Below, piece by piece: positions 62,065 through 64,000 of a stretch of 64,000 nucleotides of DNA. The notes below the pieces were generated by a model. That model had not been told where the DNA came from, did no database searches, and saw only the letters and a list, made by a program, of their open reading frames with translations. Source of the DNA: Ceriagrion tenellum (Eukaryota > Arthropoda > Insecta > Odonata > Coenagrionidae); contig OY720635.1 of assembly GCA_963169105.1 (NCBI GenBank), positions 131,397,872 through 131,461,871 on the forward strand. Reading direction: 5' to 3'. The translations under genes were made by a program, and so were the position numbers. How positions within the stretch are numbered: position 1 is the first letter of the stretch; each line of letters starts with the position of its first letter.

Positions 62065-64000
62065 AAAATTTGTCAGGCGGTTCATGGCGTCTTTATTTAA
62101 AAAAATTGGAATAATTTTGTCCTTTGCATCATGAAAGTATGATTTGGGTATATATATCTACATTTATCATGCTTAAGTAATTTCCAGAACCAAATGTGAG
62201 CCGTCTTTTTGTGCGTTTGCGTGAGCAAATTTCCTTCCCGCTACCTGATAAATCACAGAGGCGTTTCCGAATCGAGAAATATATATTTATCGCATAAAAA
62301 TGATTTTAGCCCTTCAAAATGAGGGCTACAGACAACTAAATAATTATATCGAATATGGCATTGTTGAAGAGGAAAACTGCGTTAGCTGTTAAGAAATCAT
62401 TCGAGAGAAAACCGAACTCATCATGAAAGTAGGTTTCTCCGGTGAGACTTTCTACGCTCGTTGGGCATGGATCGACCTTAGGTCACAGAGTAAGCATATA
62501 CAGAGAGGACACTAGGTGGCTTCACCATTGTAATCTCTGTAATCGATAATGCGCACTGCGGCCATATTGAAAATAAGTGAAAATATGCGGCCAATTCCAA
62601 GCTAGTCTAGTGCCTATGACTTGTCATCCACTTAACCTAGGAGTTTTAACGTTCAAATAACCTTAATTATGCCAGAAATTATAAGATACAGTAATAGCTA
62701 CATGGCTTTTTGGTATGGCTTCGTAATATGAAGAAAAAATGCAGTGAAATTAATGCATAACGCCTCTGAAGCTTGACTTTTGGCATTTAGTCTTTCCGTG
62801 ACTTCCGAGAGATGTTTCTCAAATCAACAGGCAACTTGATGTATTCCCTGCTGATATTAGTCTTTACCTCAGATACCTGGAGATATTCTCACAATCCAGT
62901 GGAAACCACATAATTAGCATGTGTATCATGTAATGGAAGATTCCCAAAAATTTGAGATATCAACTACTTAATATGAAACTACCAAGCTATTTAAAAGCAA
63001 AATGAAATAAATTGGTACAACTGCTGATGATCTGAACTACATATGCAGTGAATAAGAATATTCAAGTTAAACCAAAGCATTAAAAAAAATCATGTTCAAT
63101 AAATTAGCTACAGGATATCCGGAAGAGAAATTATTCTTTAATAAAAACTTCCACTTCACATATATCCCAGTCATTACCTACCATATGAGAGAATAGGACC
63201 ACATATTTACTCTGCCCTTATGTATTCCAATTATTCTTCCTTTAGCACATATAATAAAATAATACTGCCCCATATTTTACTGTGGCCAAATCCGGCAGTT
63301 ATTATGCAAATAACTGGGAGTTTTGGTTTCCAACTCCGACCGCCGGCAATGAATCACCCATTCCTTGGACCTTCATTAAGAGCACGTTATCAAACCTTCT
63401 TAGCAATATCACTTCACTAACATATACATAATGTACTCAAAAAGAACCCTCATTTCCCCGATTTTAATGCCAGACCAGCAGAAACTTTTAGGGTCCTTTG
63501 GGAAACTGAAGAAACTTGAATTTTCTTCCGCCATTCCAGAGTTATTTTTGCAGTTCATGGCTGAATCATTGGTCTGACCAAGCAAAACCTCTTTTTCTAC
63601 TCTTATTCTTCTCCTCGTTCATTTTCCACGAGTCCTTCCAATACTAGCCGCTATGTTATTCCGTTAAATAACTGAGGAACTGCTTTATTTTCCTTATAAC
63701 TCAACTCTCAGCCAACCTAGCAAAACTACAAATCAAGTCACAGTGTTCACAATTCACTTATTTAGAACATGGCGAAAGCGCAACGAGATGATTACCACTT
63801 TCAGCGCCATCTGTCTTTACTCTGTGCTTGGGTGAAGAGTAGGATACTATGGGTGGGGGGGGGTGTTGAGAATCAGAGTTTCTGAAAGTAGACGGTGAGG
63901 GCGTGGCTATCAGTGCTTTCATAATTATAATGTCGTGATTAGGTCTAGGGGACCGCGAGATGTCACTGTAAAGACTCTCTAATCTCGTAGACATTAATTT
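62065..64000. other. Mostly unassigned; family E fragment at 62480-62600
   Basis: 62480-62600 shares GTCACAGAG, GAGAGGACAC and GCGGCCATATTGAAAA with family E DNA at 19680. A G run (GGGTGGGGGGGGGTG) lies near 63850. Other ORFs lack motifs. Confidence 0.3.

Overview
This window looks like gene-poor, AT-rich animal nuclear DNA, most likely from an arthropod and probably an insect. There are no operons, ribosome-binding sites or dense long ORFs. Instead there are decayed copies of retroelements (jockey-like, CR1/L2-like, RTE-like, R4/Dong-like, Penelope-like), tRNA-derived SINEs, and short non-autonomous DNA transposons recognised from their terminal inverted repeats (TIRs) and target-site duplications (TSDs). 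The organism call is an inference from this mix. No ORF could be tied to a named host protein. The longest meaningful ORF, 222 codons, is a reverse-transcriptase (RT) tail.

Layout. 0-10 kb: a GC-rich island, CR1/L2-like LINE tails (family A), an RTE-like LINE (family C), a TTAA-flanked MITE, one candidate host exon (4520-4659, minus), a hAT MITE, and a SINE inserted into a LINE. 10-20 kb: Harbinger-like and hAT MITEs, RTE-like tails (family B), a jockey remnant, and a Transib-like MITE inserted inside a family A LINE. 20-30 kb: two piggyBac/tRNA-like repeat blocks, three tandem 165-bp units, and three long palindromes that look like Penelope-element ends. 30-39 kb: a fold-back-like element, a family A LINE, a Tc1/mariner-like transposase remnant, a fourth palindrome, and a GC-rich island ending in a TATA box, an initiator-like site and a splice donor. 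39-45 kb: a Penelope-like RT plus GIY-YIG endonuclease with repeated ends and TA arrays, then a three-level nest: a CACTA-like TIR element holds a CR1-like LINE, whose (TTA)n tail holds an R4/Dong-like fragment. 45-64 kb: further MITEs, a near-complete but catalytically dead family C RT, a second large copy of the tRNA-containing repeat, a SINE with a clear TSD, three tandem 150-bp units, and an unrecognised decayed coding region near 61.3-62.1 kb.

Eight GC-rich islands of 350-700 bp stand out against the AT-rich background. They lack convincing ORFs and could be regulatory DNA or first exons of large-intron genes. What interacts here is mobile DNA: several insertions interrupt older elements and leave readable TSDs, so relative ages can be worked out. 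The best leads for something new are the CUGANGA/hairpin/GAAAC signatures in the Penelope-type palindromes, the covarying 3' stem-loop shared by four CR1-like LINE copies, and the promoter-like module at 38.7 kb.
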